DNA from: Pseudomonadota bacterium
GTDB lineage: Bacteria; Desulfobacterota; Desulfovibrionia; Desulfovibrionales; Desulfovibrionaceae
Direction of reading: 5' to 3'
NCBI GenBank assembly: GCA_023450535.1
Contig: JAEXGX010000350.1
Location: 1-9,899 of the forward strand
DNA length: 9,899 nucleotides
In this document: positions 1 through 6,490 of the stretch, in pieces
How the letters are laid out: every line of letters begins with the position of its first letter
Numbering within the stretch: position 1 is the first letter of the stretch
Position numbers and translations under genes: made by a program
The notes under the pieces: model-generated
Database searches by the model: none
Seen by the model: only the letters and a program-made list of their open reading frames with translations
Told to the model about the DNA's origin: nothing

Positions 1-556
1 TGCCCAGAGAGGCAATATTGTTCATATGTGTTTTGGAAGAGGTGGTGCGCAGTTTCATGCCCTGCACGTCTTCCAGGTTTTTGATTGGAGAAGAAGTAAT
101 GATAGGGCGGAGGCAGGAAGGCCATGCCCCGAGCACTGTGGCATTTTTCTGATTCAAGGTATTGAGAACCGCTTGGCCTTCCGGTGAATTGAAGGTTCTG
201 AAAATGCTGTCCATATCAGGAAAGAAATAGGGCAGGTCGAATACCTGAAGGGCGTTGGAAAACGTGGAAAAATTGGACGTGGTATTGATGGTCATCTGGA
301 TTGTGCCGAATTGCAGTCCCTGAAACACGGTGTCTGTATTGCCCAGAACGCGGTTGGTATGGACAGAAAACTTCAGACGCCCTTCCGATTTTTCTTCCGC
401 ATATTTTTGGAATACAGAGACGAAAAGCTTCACATAGGTATCAGAGGGGGGACCATCCAGAGCCACCTTGATAACCGGCGCGGCGTGAGCCGGAAATGCG
501 GCAAAACTCATGGCGGCAGCCAGCAGCAGACCGGAAAGACGGGACAGGGATTTCAT
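1..556 (-). CDS. dctP: TRAP transporter periplasmic solute-binding protein, DctP family (3' truncated by window edge)
   Basis: Periplasmic protein that captures the solute for the TRAP transporter encoded just upstream. I translated it directly: 185 residues are visible and the frame runs off the left edge, so roughly the last 140 residues of a usual ~330-residue DctP are missing. Residues 1-25 form a Sec signal peptide (KSLSR, a hydrophobic core, then AHA before APVIKVAL). Family features follow: LPYFF near 108-112, GAW near 143-145, and GMKLRT at 166-171. In this family the Arg of the last motif (R170 here) usually binds the substrate carboxylate. An in-frame ATG lies two codons upstream at 562, but it abuts the ribosome binding site AAGGAGA (569-563), so the ATG at 556, 6 nt from that site, is the better start. 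The gap after dctM is 23 nt, so it belongs to the same operon. Substrate unknown. Confidence 0.93.
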   Translation of the reverse strand, partial: MKSLSRLSGLLLAAAMSFAAFPAHAAPVIKVALDGPPSDTYVKLFVSVFQKYAEEKSEGRLKFSVHTNRVLGNTDTVFQGLQFGTIQMTINTTSNFSTFSNALQVFDLPYFFPDMDSIFRTFNSPEGQAVLNTLNQKNATVLGAWPSCLRPIITSSPIKNLEDVQGMKLRTTSSKTHMNNIASLG

Positions 557-579
557 GGTCATTCTCCTTGTAAAAGTGT

Positions 580-1848
580 TCAGAGAATAAAGAGGACGAG
601 ACCGGGGAAGAAAGCAATGAGCAGGACGCAGACCAGCATGGAAAGGACAAAGGGCAGTACCGCTTTGCCCAGGCTCATGATGTTGATGCCGCTGACGGCG
701 CAGCCTACGAAAAGGTTGGTTCCCACCGGAGGGGTGAGATAGCCAATGCAGAGGGAGACCAGCATGAAGATGCCGAAATGCACGGGATTGAGACCGTAGC
801 TGATGACCATGGGCACCAGGAGCGGTGTCAGGATGAGAATGAGGGCCGCAGTATCCACAAAAGCGCCCAATACCAGAAACATCGCCAGCATCGCCAGCAA
901 AAACACATTGGGGTTGTTGGTAATACCGCGCATGCTTTCCAGAAGAAACTCCTGCGCGTTGAAATACATAAGCAGGGTGCCGAATGCGTTGGCGGTAATG
1001 GTGATGAAAATCACCATGCCCAGGGTCCGTGCAGAGGAAAGCATGATGTCGCGTATTTTTGCCAGTGTCATGGAACGGGTGATCAGACTTTCCACAAGCA
1101 GGGCATAGACCACAGCAATAACCCCGGCTTCGGTGGGGGTGACGATACCACCGTAAATGCCGCCCAGCACAATGACGGGTACGCCGATGGCCCAAATGGC
1201 TTTTTTGAATGCCTTCCAGCGTTCGACGCTGCTACACTCCGGGTGAATGATACCGTACTTGCGCCGGGCACAGATGACTGCCGCCACGATCATGAAGGCA
1301 AAGGCCACAAGAAAGCCGGGAATGATGCCCGCAAGGAACAAATCGGTAATGGATACATTTCCGCAGGCTCCATACAGGATCAGAGGAATGGACGGGGGAA
1401 TCATGACGCCCAGGCTTCCACCAGCCGCACTGCACGCGGTGGAAAAGGCCTTGGGATAGCCGTCTTTTTCCATGGCCGGAATCATGGTACTGCCCACGGC
1501 CGCCACGGTAGCGGCAGAAGATCCGCAAAGAGCGCCGTAAAAGAGGCAGGTCAGGATGGTGATATGGGCCATGCCTCCGCGTTTGTGCCCGCAGGTGGTC
1601 CGGCACAGGTTCAGCAAGCTGTCCGCCAGTGTGCCGTGCTGCATGATGTCCCCCGCCAGAATGAAGAAGGGAACGGCCATGAGCGGGAAAGAATCAAAGG
1701 TGGTGAACATCTGCTGGGTAAAAAACTCCAGCGGAATGTCCGCAACATATACGCCGGCAAGGGTAGCACAGCCGATAGTGACGCCGATGGGCACGCTGAG
1801 GGCCAGCCCGGCGGCCATGATGACGAGTGTGACAAGCAATGGATCCAT
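580..1848 (-). CDS. dctM: TRAP transporter large membrane permease, DctM family
   Basis: Large integral-membrane subunit that forms the ion-coupled translocation path of a TRAP uptake system. The 422 residues match the usual length and consist of repeated hydrophobic helices. Conserved DctM blocks are present: FPLMAVPFFILAGDIM near 54-69, GSSAATVAAVGSTMIP near 109-124 with EKDGY after it, AAGGSLGVMIPPSIPLILYG at 141-160, a PTEAG motif in the second half, and LTPPVGTNLFV near the C-terminus. These repeated Gly/Pro-rich segments are the pseudo-symmetric re-entrant hairpins of the family. The ATG is 9 nt after the dctQ stop codon, and the GAGG overlapping that stop serves as ribosome binding site. 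Together with dctQ and dctP it makes a complete three-component TRAP system apart from the dctP truncation. Confidence 0.97.
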   Translation of the reverse strand: MDPLLVTLVIMAAGLALSVPIGVTIGCATLAGVYVADIPLEFFTQQMFTTFDSFPLMAVPFFILAGDIMQHGTLADSLLNLCRTTCGHKRGGMAHITILTCLFYGALCGSSAATVAAVGSTMIPAMEKDGYPKAFSTACSAAGGSLGVMIPPSIPLILYGACGNVSITDLFLAGIIPGFLVAFAFMIVAAVICARRKYGIIHPECSSVERWKAFKKAIWAIGVPVIVLGGIYGGIVTPTEAGVIAVVYALLVESLITRSMTLAKIRDIMLSSARTLGMVIFITITANAFGTLLMYFNAQEFLLESMRGITNNPNVFLLAMLAMFLVLGAFVDTAALILILTPLLVPMVISYGLNPVHFGIFMLVSLCIGYLTPPVGTNLFVGCAVSGINIMSLGKAVLPFVLSMLVCVLLIAFFPGLVLFIL

Positions 1849-1857
1849 GGCGCTGCC

Positions 1858-2352
1858 TCATGCGGGGTTTTGTTTCTGGCCAATCTGGCCGGTGGCGATA
1901 AGATATAGGTTGCGCGCCGCCTGCAGGGCGGCCAGCGCCGCGCAGAACGTGATGCCTACCCAGATAATCCAGATGGGAAACGGCATGGAAACAGCCGTTT
2001 GGCCCATGTCACGGATTTGCCAGGTAATATCCCCGGCGAGATAAAAAAACATTATGAAAAACAGTATATTGACAAAACTGCACAACATATTCAGCCATGT
2101 TCTCGGGCGCGGAGGCAGGTTGTCCAGAAGAATGGTGATACGCAGATTGGCGTCGCCCCTCATACTGATGGACAAAGCGACATAGCAGCTCAGGCAGAAC
2201 AGGAAGCGCGCCACTTCTTCGGGCCAGGGCAGGGCGTGATTGAAGACATAGCGGCAGACCACCTGGATGAAGATGGCCAGAACCATGACGGAGGTCATTA
2301 CGATGTACAGTCCGTTAGCCACGGAATCAAGGTATCGGAAAATTCTGTTCAT
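1858..2352 (-). CDS. dctQ: TRAP transporter small membrane permease, DctQ family
   Basis: Small membrane subunit that pairs with DctM. The 164 residues have four hydrophobic helices (about 15-35, 47-65, 90-108 and 125-147), the standard DctQ layout. The family signature is present: PWPEEVARF near 42-50, with W43, E46 and R49 as the conserved W..E..R residues, and MPFPIWI near 123-129 before the last helix. A start two codons upstream (2358) is possible, but the ribosome binding site AAGGA lies only 1 nt from it and 7 nt from the ATG at 2352, so I prefer 2352. A 138-nt gap holding a hairpin separates it from the amidohydrolase gene, while dctM follows after 9 nt. DctQ sequences are poorly conserved, so the call rests on both the motifs and the neighbours. 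Confidence 0.95.
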   Translation of the reverse strand: MNRIFRYLDSVANGLYIVMTSVMVLAIFIQVVCRYVFNHALPWPEEVARFLFCLSCYVALSISMRGDANLRITILLDNLPPRPRTWLNMLCSFVNILFFIMFFYLAGDITWQIRDMGQTAVSMPFPIWIIWVGITFCAALAALQAARNLYLIATGQIGQKQNPA

Positions 2353-2359
2353 CAACATT

Positions 2360-2364
2360 TCCTT
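2360..2364 (-). promoter_or_regulatory. Ribosome binding site deciding the dctQ start
   Basis: The minus strand reads AAAGGAAATGTTGATG. The AAGGA core is 1 nt from the first ATG (2358) and 7 nt from the second (2352). Normal spacing favours the second. Confidence 0.6.
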
Positions 2365-2449
2365 TATGCGGAGGTGAATTCAGTTGGCAGACAGATCCGA
2401 CTGCGGGGTGAAACAGAGAAAGGGTATTTCAATGACAAGACATTCGGGA

Positions 2450-2485
2450 AAGGGCTTTCCGGTCCGGGAAAGCCGGAAAGCCTTT
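2450..2485 (-). terminator. Hairpin between amidohydrolase gene and dctQ: possible terminator, attenuator or mRNA stabiliser
   Basis: Bases 2453-2462 (ggctttccgg) pair perfectly with 2473-2482 (ccggaaagcc) around a 10-nt loop. The stem can extend by a G-U and two A-T pairs. The hairpin begins 6 nt after the amidohydrolase stop codon in the direction of transcription. What follows on the minus strand is CTTTCC rather than a run of T, so it is a poor intrinsic terminator. The octamer ggaaagcc occurs twice in tandem (2467-2474 and 2475-2482), which allows a second 8-bp pairing of the same left arm. Partial termination or protection of the upstream mRNA end are both plausible. Confidence 0.5.
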
Positions 2486-2490
2486 CTCCG

Positions 2491-3384
2491 TTACAGGCCG
2501 AGCAATTCCGCTGCGTTTTCGTAAGTATAGCGGCGGTACTGAGTTTCCGTCAGGCCGAAGCTCCGCACGTCTTCCACGCTCTGCACCATGCCGCGCACAG
2601 GGTAGGCGGAACCGAACAGGAAGCGCTTGCCGTGCGTGAGCCGGATGCCGTGCGCGAACAGCGAGCCGCCCGCGATATCGGGCATATGGCAGTAAATATC
2701 GGGAATCAGGTAAACATTTTCACATACGCAGGCCACGGCGTCGGCGGCCAGTACCCACGGGTAAGAGGCATGGGCGATAATAAATTTGCCCTTGGGAAAA
2801 TCCTTGGCCACATGCTGGAGGCATTCGGGATTGGCGAAGGAGAGGTCGGGCCCCAGATACATGCTCTGGGAGATCACCACGGGAACGCCGAGTTCGGAAC
2901 AGCGTTCGTACACGGGGTACAGCCTGGCCGCATCAGGGCGCAGGGCAGGGTTCATGCAGCCTGGTTCCATGACAATACCGCGCAGACCGAGTTGCTTGAT
3001 TGCGCGTTCTACTTCTTGTACGGCGCAGGCAATGATGTCCGCAGGGCAGGGACGGCCTTCAGAATCGTATTCCTTCCTTTCCGAAATATCGATGACGCCG
3101 AACCCGATGAGGTGATCGGCGTATTTCGCCACGCCGTTGGCCACTTCATCGTTACTCACTCCGCCGTAGCCACCGGGGACCGTGCGGGGCAGGACAACCC
3201 CCTTGATGACGCCAGCTTCGTCCATTTCCTCCAGAAATTTGGACATGGACATTGTTTTGGCAGATTCGATTTCCTTGTTTTCATCAAAATTGAAGGGAAA
3301 AGTCTGGTAGCCTTTAACATCGCCGAGAATGGATAACTTTTCAAAACCGGGCAATGGAGGCCGGACGCGAAAGTCGATGATCAT
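2491..3384 (-). CDS. Amidohydrolase-fold protein (amidohydrolase 2 / COG2159-like) lacking most metal ligands
   Basis: Predicted cytoplasmic TIM-barrel protein of 297 residues, the usual size for the amidohydrolase-2 family (hydrolases, lactonases and decarboxylases of small carboxylic or aromatic compounds). The fold is recognisable from the opening MIIDF strand, AGVIKGVVLPR near 58-67, GLRGIVMEPG near 133-142, KFIIAHASYPW at 200-210, and FGSAYP at 257-262 near the end. Several usual ligands are replaced: the N-terminal HxH is R6-V-R8, the strand-5 His region is ISQS (171-174), and the Asp of the usual GSDYP is A260. Only H205 remains. There is no signal peptide. The ATG has AGGAG 8 nt upstream. 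As the first gene of the TRAP cluster it probably acts on the imported compound. Activity is uncertain: it could be a metal-independent enzyme, as reported for the lactonase LigI, or a non-catalytic binder. Confidence 0.85.
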   Translation of the reverse strand: MIIDFRVRPPLPGFEKLSILGDVKGYQTFPFNFDENKEIESAKTMSMSKFLEEMDEAGVIKGVVLPRTVPGGYGGVSNDEVANGVAKYADHLIGFGVIDISERKEYDSEGRPCPADIIACAVQEVERAIKQLGLRGIVMEPGCMNPALRPDAARLYPVYERCSELGVPVVISQSMYLGPDLSFANPECLQHVAKDFPKGKFIIAHASYPWVLAADAVACVCENVYLIPDIYCHMPDIAGGSLFAHGIRLTHGKRFLFGSAYPVRGMVQSVEDVRSFGLTETQYRRYTYENAAELLGL

Positions 3385-3501
3385 GAGACGTACTCCTGAG
3401 ATTTTTAATGGGCGAATTGCGCGCTTTCACCTTTATATGCTGTATAGAATACGCTTCGTGAAAAAAAATACGCATAGAGTTATTTTCAGGGCATTACATC
3501 A

Positions 3502-3531
3502 ATTATATGAAAAAAAAGAGCATGACGCCAA
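3502..3531 (-). promoter_or_regulatory. Candidate sigma-70-type promoter for the amidohydrolase-TRAP operon
   Basis: On the minus strand a perfect -10 hexamer TATAAT (3507-3502) follows TTGGCG (3531-3526; 4 of 6 matches to TTGACA) with an 18-nt spacer that includes a T8 tract. Transcription would start near 3495, leaving a 5' leader of about 110 nt before the amidohydrolase ATG. The leader is AT-rich and holds a second copy of the 10-mer TTTTTTTTCA (3468-3459; first copy 3517-3508). I found no canonical Crp or Fnr operator. Confidence 0.5.
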
Positions 3532-3558
3532 GCTGGCCCGGTCTTCGGCATGCCGGGC
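3510..3558 (-). terminator. Possible terminator after the Crp/Fnr regulator
   Basis: On the minus strand GCCCGG (3558-3553) pairs with CCGGGC (3541-3536) around an 11-nt loop. A weaker alternative pairs GCATG (3553-3549) with CATGC (3524-3520), directly followed by TC and T8 (3517-3510). Neither stem is strong and the first lies 18 nt from the T tract. The element overlaps the candidate promoter. The rest of the 286-nt gap (3559-3670) shows no gene or clear repeat. Confidence 0.3.
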
Positions 3559-3670
3559 TGTCTGCAGATATTTTAAATGCGGTATGCCGCGCGGATCCGG
3601 TTTTTCAGTCGAAACGCGCGCATACTGCGGAAGCTCTGCGATACGCCATTCAGAAAAAACGGGATACTGC

Positions 3671-4372
3671 TCAGAGCACAAGTATGCCGTCAGCCACGGC
3701 CTTAAGTTTTTCAGGGGCGAGAACGGTACATTTTTTTTTGGTAAAGCCGTCAATGATTCCCATATCCTGCATGGTCAGCAGGGTACGATTCAGGCTGGAT
3801 TTATGAATGTTCAGCATAAGACCGAGCTCCAGTTGCGTTACGCTTGGCGCAAACTGGGAGCACCCTTGAACTTTGGAGCAGATGTGCAGATAATTCGCCA
3901 CCTTGCTCGCCACGGTCTTTTGGCCCACGATATCCGTTATCATGTCAAGGGAAGACTGTTTGACCGCCATACCCCACATGACGTTGCTCATATGCTCCGG
4001 ATATGCGGCGACAAATGCCGGGTCAACCAGCATGTCTCCGTTGAACTGATATATCTCGACGTCAGTCAGGCAGCGATGAAGGGGAAAGGAATTGCAGAAA
4101 CCGGCAATGATGTATGATTCCCGGAACAGGCAACCTTCTGAAATCAGAAACTTGATATGTTCCTGCCCGTCGAACAGGGGGTGTATGGTACCTGTATGGC
4201 CGGATTTGATGTAACCGAAGGTATTGGCTTCTGTATCCGGAAATGTAAAACAGGAGTCCTTTTTATAGTAGATTTTTTTGATCGCCAGTGGCAGCAGATC
4301 CTCCCAGATTCGGGAAAGATTCCACACATGGCCCGGCATGGGGGGCATGATGTTTTTCCTGAATATAAACAT
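3671..4372 (-). CDS. Crp/Fnr-family transcriptional regulator
   Basis: Cytoplasmic DNA-binding regulator of 233 residues, the normal Crp/Fnr length. Residues ~30-120 match the cyclic-nucleotide-type effector domain: GYIKSGHTGTI (53-63), FDGQEHIKFLISEGCLFRES (67-86; compare the DG.E..... G..FGE pattern), then a dimerisation helix near 125-160. Residues ~178-208 form a winged helix-turn-helix (TQLELGLMLNIHKSSLNRTL, then MQDMGII). Seven Cys (41, 81, 93, 101, 165, 171, 215) are scattered and form no Fnr-type N-terminal cluster. The frame stays open upstream to 4435, but the ATG at 4372 has AAGGAGG 5 nt before it and starts the recognisable protein. It begins 67 nt after the preceding gene and is followed by the promoter region of the amidohydrolase-TRAP genes, so it probably controls that operon, the ABC operon, or both. 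Effector unknown. The gene looks more AT-rich than the ABC operon. Confidence 0.88.
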   Translation of the reverse strand: MFIFRKNIMPPMPGHVWNLSRIWEDLLPLAIKKIYYKKDSCFTFPDTEANTFGYIKSGHTGTIHPLFDGQEHIKFLISEGCLFRESYIIAGFCNSFPLHRCLTDVEIYQFNGDMLVDPAFVAAYPEHMSNVMWGMAVKQSSLDMITDIVGQKTVASKVANYLHICSKVQGCSQFAPSVTQLELGLMLNIHKSSLNRTLLTMQDMGIIDGFTKKKCTVLAPEKLKAVADGILVL

Positions 4373-4377
4373 AGACG

Positions 4378-4384
4378 CCTCCTT
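4378..4384 (-). promoter_or_regulatory. Strong ribosome binding site fixing the regulator start
   Basis: AAGGAGG on the minus strand, 5 nt before the ATG at 4372. This near-perfect site argues for the internal start over the in-frame codon at 4435, which would overlap the end of the neighbouring gene's intergenic region and add 21 residues unlike the family. Confidence 0.75.
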
Positions 4385-4439
4385 ACCATACTTCTGTTGC
4401 TTCAGGCGAAGGCCAGTTTCATGGGTATGGCGCACATGC

Positions 4440-4931
4440 TCATTGCGTCATGAATTCATACTGCTCCAGTTTGTCCAGCACGGCGGCCAGAATCATGGCC
4501 ATGACCCCGGAGACCACGGCCAGTTGCCGGGCCGGAACTTCACTCACATCCTTGCCGGACAAACGGTGGAAAAACACGCCGGGGCACTCTTCCGTGCGAG
4601 TGCGAACCAGAGGGTCCACGTAGGCGCGGAAGGCGTCGTCCACAAAGGCCGTCGCCTCATCAGGCGTGAATCCCAGCCCGGCCAGGAGGTCCTGTGTGGC
4701 CCGCAGGTATTCCACCACCACGATGTTGGGAGCCTGAACCATGAGGCCGTAGAGCACAGCGGCATGGACAAAGGCATACCACTCCCGCAGCAGTTTTTTC
4801 TCTTCAGCCGGAGAGGTGTGGGGCAGCCCCGCCCGTTCGGCCATGGCCAGCACGCCCGGTTTGCCGGAGTTGAGCTCAAACAGAATACCCGCGGCCTCCA
4901 CGGCGCGGGCTACGGTCAACTGCTTTTTCAT
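4440..4931 (-). CDS. Unrecognised 163-residue protein translationally coupled to the ABC ATPase
   Basis: I do not recognise this protein. Its 163 residues have no signal peptide and look mostly alpha-helical. An Ala/Leu-rich N-terminal part leads to WYAFVHAAVLYGLMVQ near 51-66, a charged middle (FTPDEATAFVDDAFRAYVDPL), and a hydrophobic stretch near 138-153 (LAVVSGVMAMILAAVL) that could be one membrane helix or a buried core helix. I see no catalytic motif. It is a real gene by context: its ATG overlaps the ATPase stop codon as ATGA, GGGAGAGG lies 7 nt upstream, and it ends 67 nt before the regulator. Coupling to the ATPase suggests a role tied to the transporter, such as an accessory or regulatory subunit or processing of the cargo, but that is inference. 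Confidence 0.8.
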   Translation of the reverse strand: MKKQLTVARAVEAAGILFELNSGKPGVLAMAERAGLPHTSPAEEKKLLREWYAFVHAAVLYGLMVQAPNIVVVEYLRATQDLLAGLGFTPDEATAFVDDAFRAYVDPLVRTRTEECPGVFFHRLSGKDVSEVPARQLAVVSGVMAMILAAVLDKLEQYEFMTQ

Positions 4932-6490
4932 GCTTTAACCTCTCCCGTATTCCGGCTCTCACCCGGTTTTATACCCGCCAGCATGAGGCCGATGGCTTCC
5001 ACTTTTGCCGTATCGGTACGTGGAAACACGTCGATGAAGTGCCCGCCGTACATGACGGCGAAGGTGTCGGCCAGGGTCATGGCTTCGGTCAGGTCGCTTG
5101 TTACCAGCAGAATGCCCGCGTGCTCACGTGCCGCCAGGATGCGCCGCCACACTTCTTCCATGGCGCTGATGTCCAGTCCCTGCGTGGGATTTTCCGCCAC
5201 AATGAGTTTGGGGGTGCGGTAAAATTCGCGGGCGATGACCAGTTTCTGGAGGTTGCCGCCCGACAGGGAACCAGCGGGAACCGTGGGGTCGGGTGGCTGT
5301 ACGTTGAATTCTTTGATGGCCTCGCGCGTTGCGGCTTCACCGCGTTTCCAGTCCATGAACGGGCCGTTCAGGAAGCTCAGCCGGTTGGTAAGCACGAAGT
5401 TGTCGATCAGGTTGAGTGTGGGGCAGGTGGCCAGCCCCTTACGGTCTTCGGGAATATAGACCAGACCGTCTTTCTGACGCACGGGAGTGTGAAAAAAGCC
5501 CTTCCAGTCCCGGCCAAGGATGTTCAGTACGCCTCCGGCCGGTTCTCGCAGGCCGGTGAGCATTTCCACTAGTTCCTTCTGGCCGTTGCCCGCCACGCCC
5601 GCCACGGCCAGCACCTCGCCCCGGCGCAGGGAAAAGTTCACGCCGTCCACCTTTTCACAGCGGGCGTCTTCCAGACGCAATAGTTCCTCGCCTTTTTCCA
5701 CAGGAACAAGCTCAATGATCGGCTCCAGACTGCGCCCGATCATACGTGCGGCCAGTTCCCGCTCATCCGGCACTTCCTCGCGCAGGAACCTGTCCACAAT
5801 TTCCCCATGCCGCAGGATTTCTATCTCGTTTGCCAGATCCAGAACTTCTTTCATCTTATGGCTGATGAAGACGATCGCCTTACCGTCCAGGGCCATGCGC
5901 CGCAACGCCTCGAAAAGCTGTGCAATCTCCGGCGGCGTAAGCACCGCCGTGGGTTCATCAAGGATGAGTACGCGACAGTCACGGTATAGCAGCTTGAGGA
6001 TTTCCACCCTCTGCCGCTCTCCCATGGAAAGATCCGCGATGATTGCATCAGGGTCCACGTCCAGGCCGTAGCGTGCGGCGAGTTCCCGCACCCGCCGCCC
6101 CATGCTGCGCGGATTGATGATGCATGATTCCTGCCCCAGCAGAATATTCTGGGCCACGCTCATGGCGTCCACCAGCATGAAATGCTGGTATACCATACCG
6201 ATACCTGCGGCGAGGGCGTCCTTGGGCGAACGAAAACGCGCAGGAAGGCCGTCCACATAGATGCAGCCCGAGTCCGGACGGGATTTTCCGGCCAGAATGG
6301 ACATGAGTGTGGATTTGCCCGCGCCGTTTTCGCCGAGCAATGCCTTGATCCGCGTGGGGCGGATGTTCAGGGTGATATTGTTGTTGGCTTTTACCGAACC
6401 GAAACTCTTGCAGATGCCTTCGAGCCGGACAACGGGCAGAAGCTCGTCCGTCCGCTCCGCTCCGGCATACGCCGCAGGGTTCTGTTCCAT
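4928..6490 (-). CDS. ABC transporter double ATP-binding protein, BMP/nucleoside type (NupO/YufO-like)
   Basis: Cytoplasmic ATPase subunit that powers the importer formed by the two permeases upstream. It has 520 residues with two ABC domains in tandem, typical of sugar- and nucleoside-type importers. Domain 1 is complete: Walker A GENGAGKST (53-61), Q-loop YQHF (101-104), signature LSMGERQ (154-160), Walker B VLILDEP (174-180) and H-loop SH (210-211). Domain 2 keeps the signature LSGGNLQK (409-416), but its Walker A is the degenerate GVAGNGQKE (298-306), Walker B reads LIVAENPTQGLD and the H-loop His is Asp (SD, 465-466). This asymmetry is normal for the family. The ATG at 6490 overlaps the MFS stop codon as TGATG. 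A GTG at 6493 is also in frame, with AAGGA 6 nt before it and 9 nt before the ATG, so the exact start is unsure by one codon. Confidence 0.96.
   Translation of the reverse strand: MEQNPAAYAGAERTDELLPVVRLEGICKSFGSVKANNNITLNIRPTRIKALLGENGAGKSTLMSILAGKSRPDSGCIYVDGLPARFRSPKDALAAGIGMVYQHFMLVDAMSVAQNILLGQESCIINPRSMGRRVRELAARYGLDVDPDAIIADLSMGERQRVEILKLLYRDCRVLILDEPTAVLTPPEIAQLFEALRRMALDGKAIVFISHKMKEVLDLANEIEILRHGEIVDRFLREEVPDERELAARMIGRSLEPIIELVPVEKGEELLRLEDARCEKVDGVNFSLRRGEVLAVAGVAGNGQKELVEMLTGLREPAGGVLNILGRDWKGFFHTPVRQKDGLVYIPEDRKGLATCPTLNLIDNFVLTNRLSFLNGPFMDWKRGEAATREAIKEFNVQPPDPTVPAGSLSGGNLQKLVIAREFYRTPKLIVAENPTQGLDISAMEEVWRRILAAREHAGILLVTSDLTEAMTLADTFAVMYGGHFIDVFPRTDTAKVEAIGLMLAGIKPGESRNTGEVKA

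Noticed and set aside
778..1908. Plus-strand open frame of 376 codons
   Set aside because: Antisense shadow of dctM; the low-complexity His/Gly/Asp-rich translation has no hydrophobic core or motif.
1999..3336. Plus-strand open frame of 445 codons
   Set aside because: It runs antisense across dctQ, the hairpin gap and the amidohydrolase gene. Its translation is rich in His, Gly and Gln with no recognisable fold, while the minus-strand genes have clear family motifs.
3499..3510. Inverted tca-N6-tga (tcaattatatga) as a Crp/Fnr operator
   Set aside because: Canonical Crp sites have TGTGA-N6-TCACA and Fnr sites TTGAT-N4-ATCAA; this has the opposite orientation with only 3-bp arms and overlaps the -10 box, so chance is likely.
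3329..4117. Plus-strand open frame of 262 codons across the intergenic gap and the regulator
   Set aside because: It overlaps the amidohydrolase start, the candidate promoter and most of the regulator gene, has no convincing ribosome binding site and no recognisable domain.
4373..4439. Terminator between the unknown protein and the regulator
   Set aside because: Only 4-bp stems such as CTTC/GAAG are possible and no T run follows, so read-through is more likely.
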